Of a DNA stretch of 64,000 nucleotides, positions 63,657 to 64,000 are shown piece after piece. How positions within the stretch are numbered: position 1 is the first letter of the stretch; each line of letters begins with the position of its first letter. The notes beneath the pieces were generated by a model. That model worked only from the letters and a program-made list of their open reading frames with translations, was not told the origin of the DNA and did no database searches. The stretch spans positions 2,439,501 to 2,503,500 of the forward strand of contig NZ_JALJWR010000001.1 of NCBI RefSeq assembly GCF_024169315.1, given 5' to 3'. The stretch is from Pseudomonas migulae. Its GTDB lineage: Bacteria > Pseudomonadota > Gammaproteobacteria > Pseudomonadales > Pseudomonadaceae. The translations under genes were made by a program, and so were the position numbers.

Positions 63657-64000
63657 TCAGTTCAGGTAAGGGGACCAGGAAGGTTCTCTGACTTCGCCTT
63701 GTGCGGTAGGAAGCGGGAGCCTTACGCGTCCATTAATGGACACGAGCATCAAGACTCCCCGGCCCTGCTGGCGGGTGGCGTAGATTACCATGGTGCCGTT
63801 GGGCGCAACAGTAGGCGACTCGTCCAGAGTGCTATCAGTGAGGATTTTTACGCTTCCGCGCTGCAAATCCTGGGCCGCCACCTTGAAATTAGTGAAGCCA
63901 TCCTGGCGATGGATCATCACCAGGGTCTTTTCATCAGCCGAAAGCTTGGGGTTGGCGTTGTAGTTACCGATAAAGGTCACACGCTCCGCACCGCCGCCGC
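63657..64000 (-). CDS. tolB: TolB, C-terminal part (runs past the window)
   Basis: Periplasmic beta-propeller protein of the Tol-Pal system. Only the last 113 or so codons are in the window; the frame is open up to 64000 and the rest lies beyond it. WD40-like/PD40 repeats are visible ([42 protein letters not shown] at the end). pal follows 52 bp downstream. Confidence 0.94.
   Translation of the reverse strand, partial: GGGAERVTFIGNYNANPKLSADEKTLVMIHRQDGFTNFKVAAQDLQRGSVKILTDSTLDESPTVAPNGTMVIYATRQQGRGVLMLVSINGRVRLPLPTAQGEVREPSWSPYLN

Overview
The window is chromosomal DNA of a fluorescent Pseudomonas (P. fluorescens/P. putida group). Support comes from about 60% GC, dozens of close matches to known Pseudomonas proteins (FadD1/FadD2, OprL, HemO, HexR, GtsABCD, ArcDABC, GcsR), a gene order around the glucose genes that follows the P. 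putida gap-1 to eda cluster as I remember it, and some twenty REP/REPIN palindromes of the kind typical of this group. No prophage, integron, IS element, rRNA operon or CRISPR array was seen. It is core-genome sequence whose accessory content is mostly regulatory DNA and REPINs.

Left part (1-12.3 kb): an unidentified small protein; tandem acyl-CoA ligases fadD2-fadD1 with a divergent alpha/beta hydrolase and MaoC hydratase; an AaeXAB-like efflux set (FUSC protein, DUF1656 protein, HlyD-type adaptor); a PA2169-type four-helix protein; a DUF3820 protein with a class-V PLP enzyme; and a convergent intradiol dioxygenase.

Glucose part (12.5-32.2 kb): a complete route for outer-membrane uptake (oprB), ABC import (gtsABCD), phosphorylation (glk), Entner-Doudoroff flow (zwf, pgl, edd, eda) and lower glycolysis (gap), with a hexose-6-phosphate mutarotase, an AGE-family epimerase, methylglyoxal synthase, the GtrS/GltR two-component pair and the HexR repressor. 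Three HexR-type operators can be read directly. AAnAANAA (Hfq/Crc-type) motifs sit in the leaders of zwf, oprB, gtsA, the epimerase, gltR and gap, which suggests joint catabolite repression after transcription.

Heme part (32.2-37.3 kb): ECF sigma factor, FecR-type anti-sigma factor, STN-domain TonB-dependent heme-type receptor and heme oxygenase hemO, with Fur boxes before the sigma and receptor genes and a duplicated promoter-like element before the receptor and hemO. After it come a DUF454 protein, a dCache chemoreceptor and a CaiB-type CoA transferase.

Arginine and glycine part (41.7-58 kb): alkA overlapping an arcD paralogue; a divergent arcDABC operon with a candidate ANR box and a trailing DUF5064 gene; then gcsR and its target operon gcvH-gcvP-sdaA-gcvT, led by three GcsR-type operators and a sigma-54 promoter. 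glyA is absent from that operon. The right end (58-64 kb) holds a cold-shock protein, an RDD membrane protein, nadA, tRNA-Lys(TTT), queC, queE and the tolB(partial)-pal-cpoB end of the Tol-Pal cluster.
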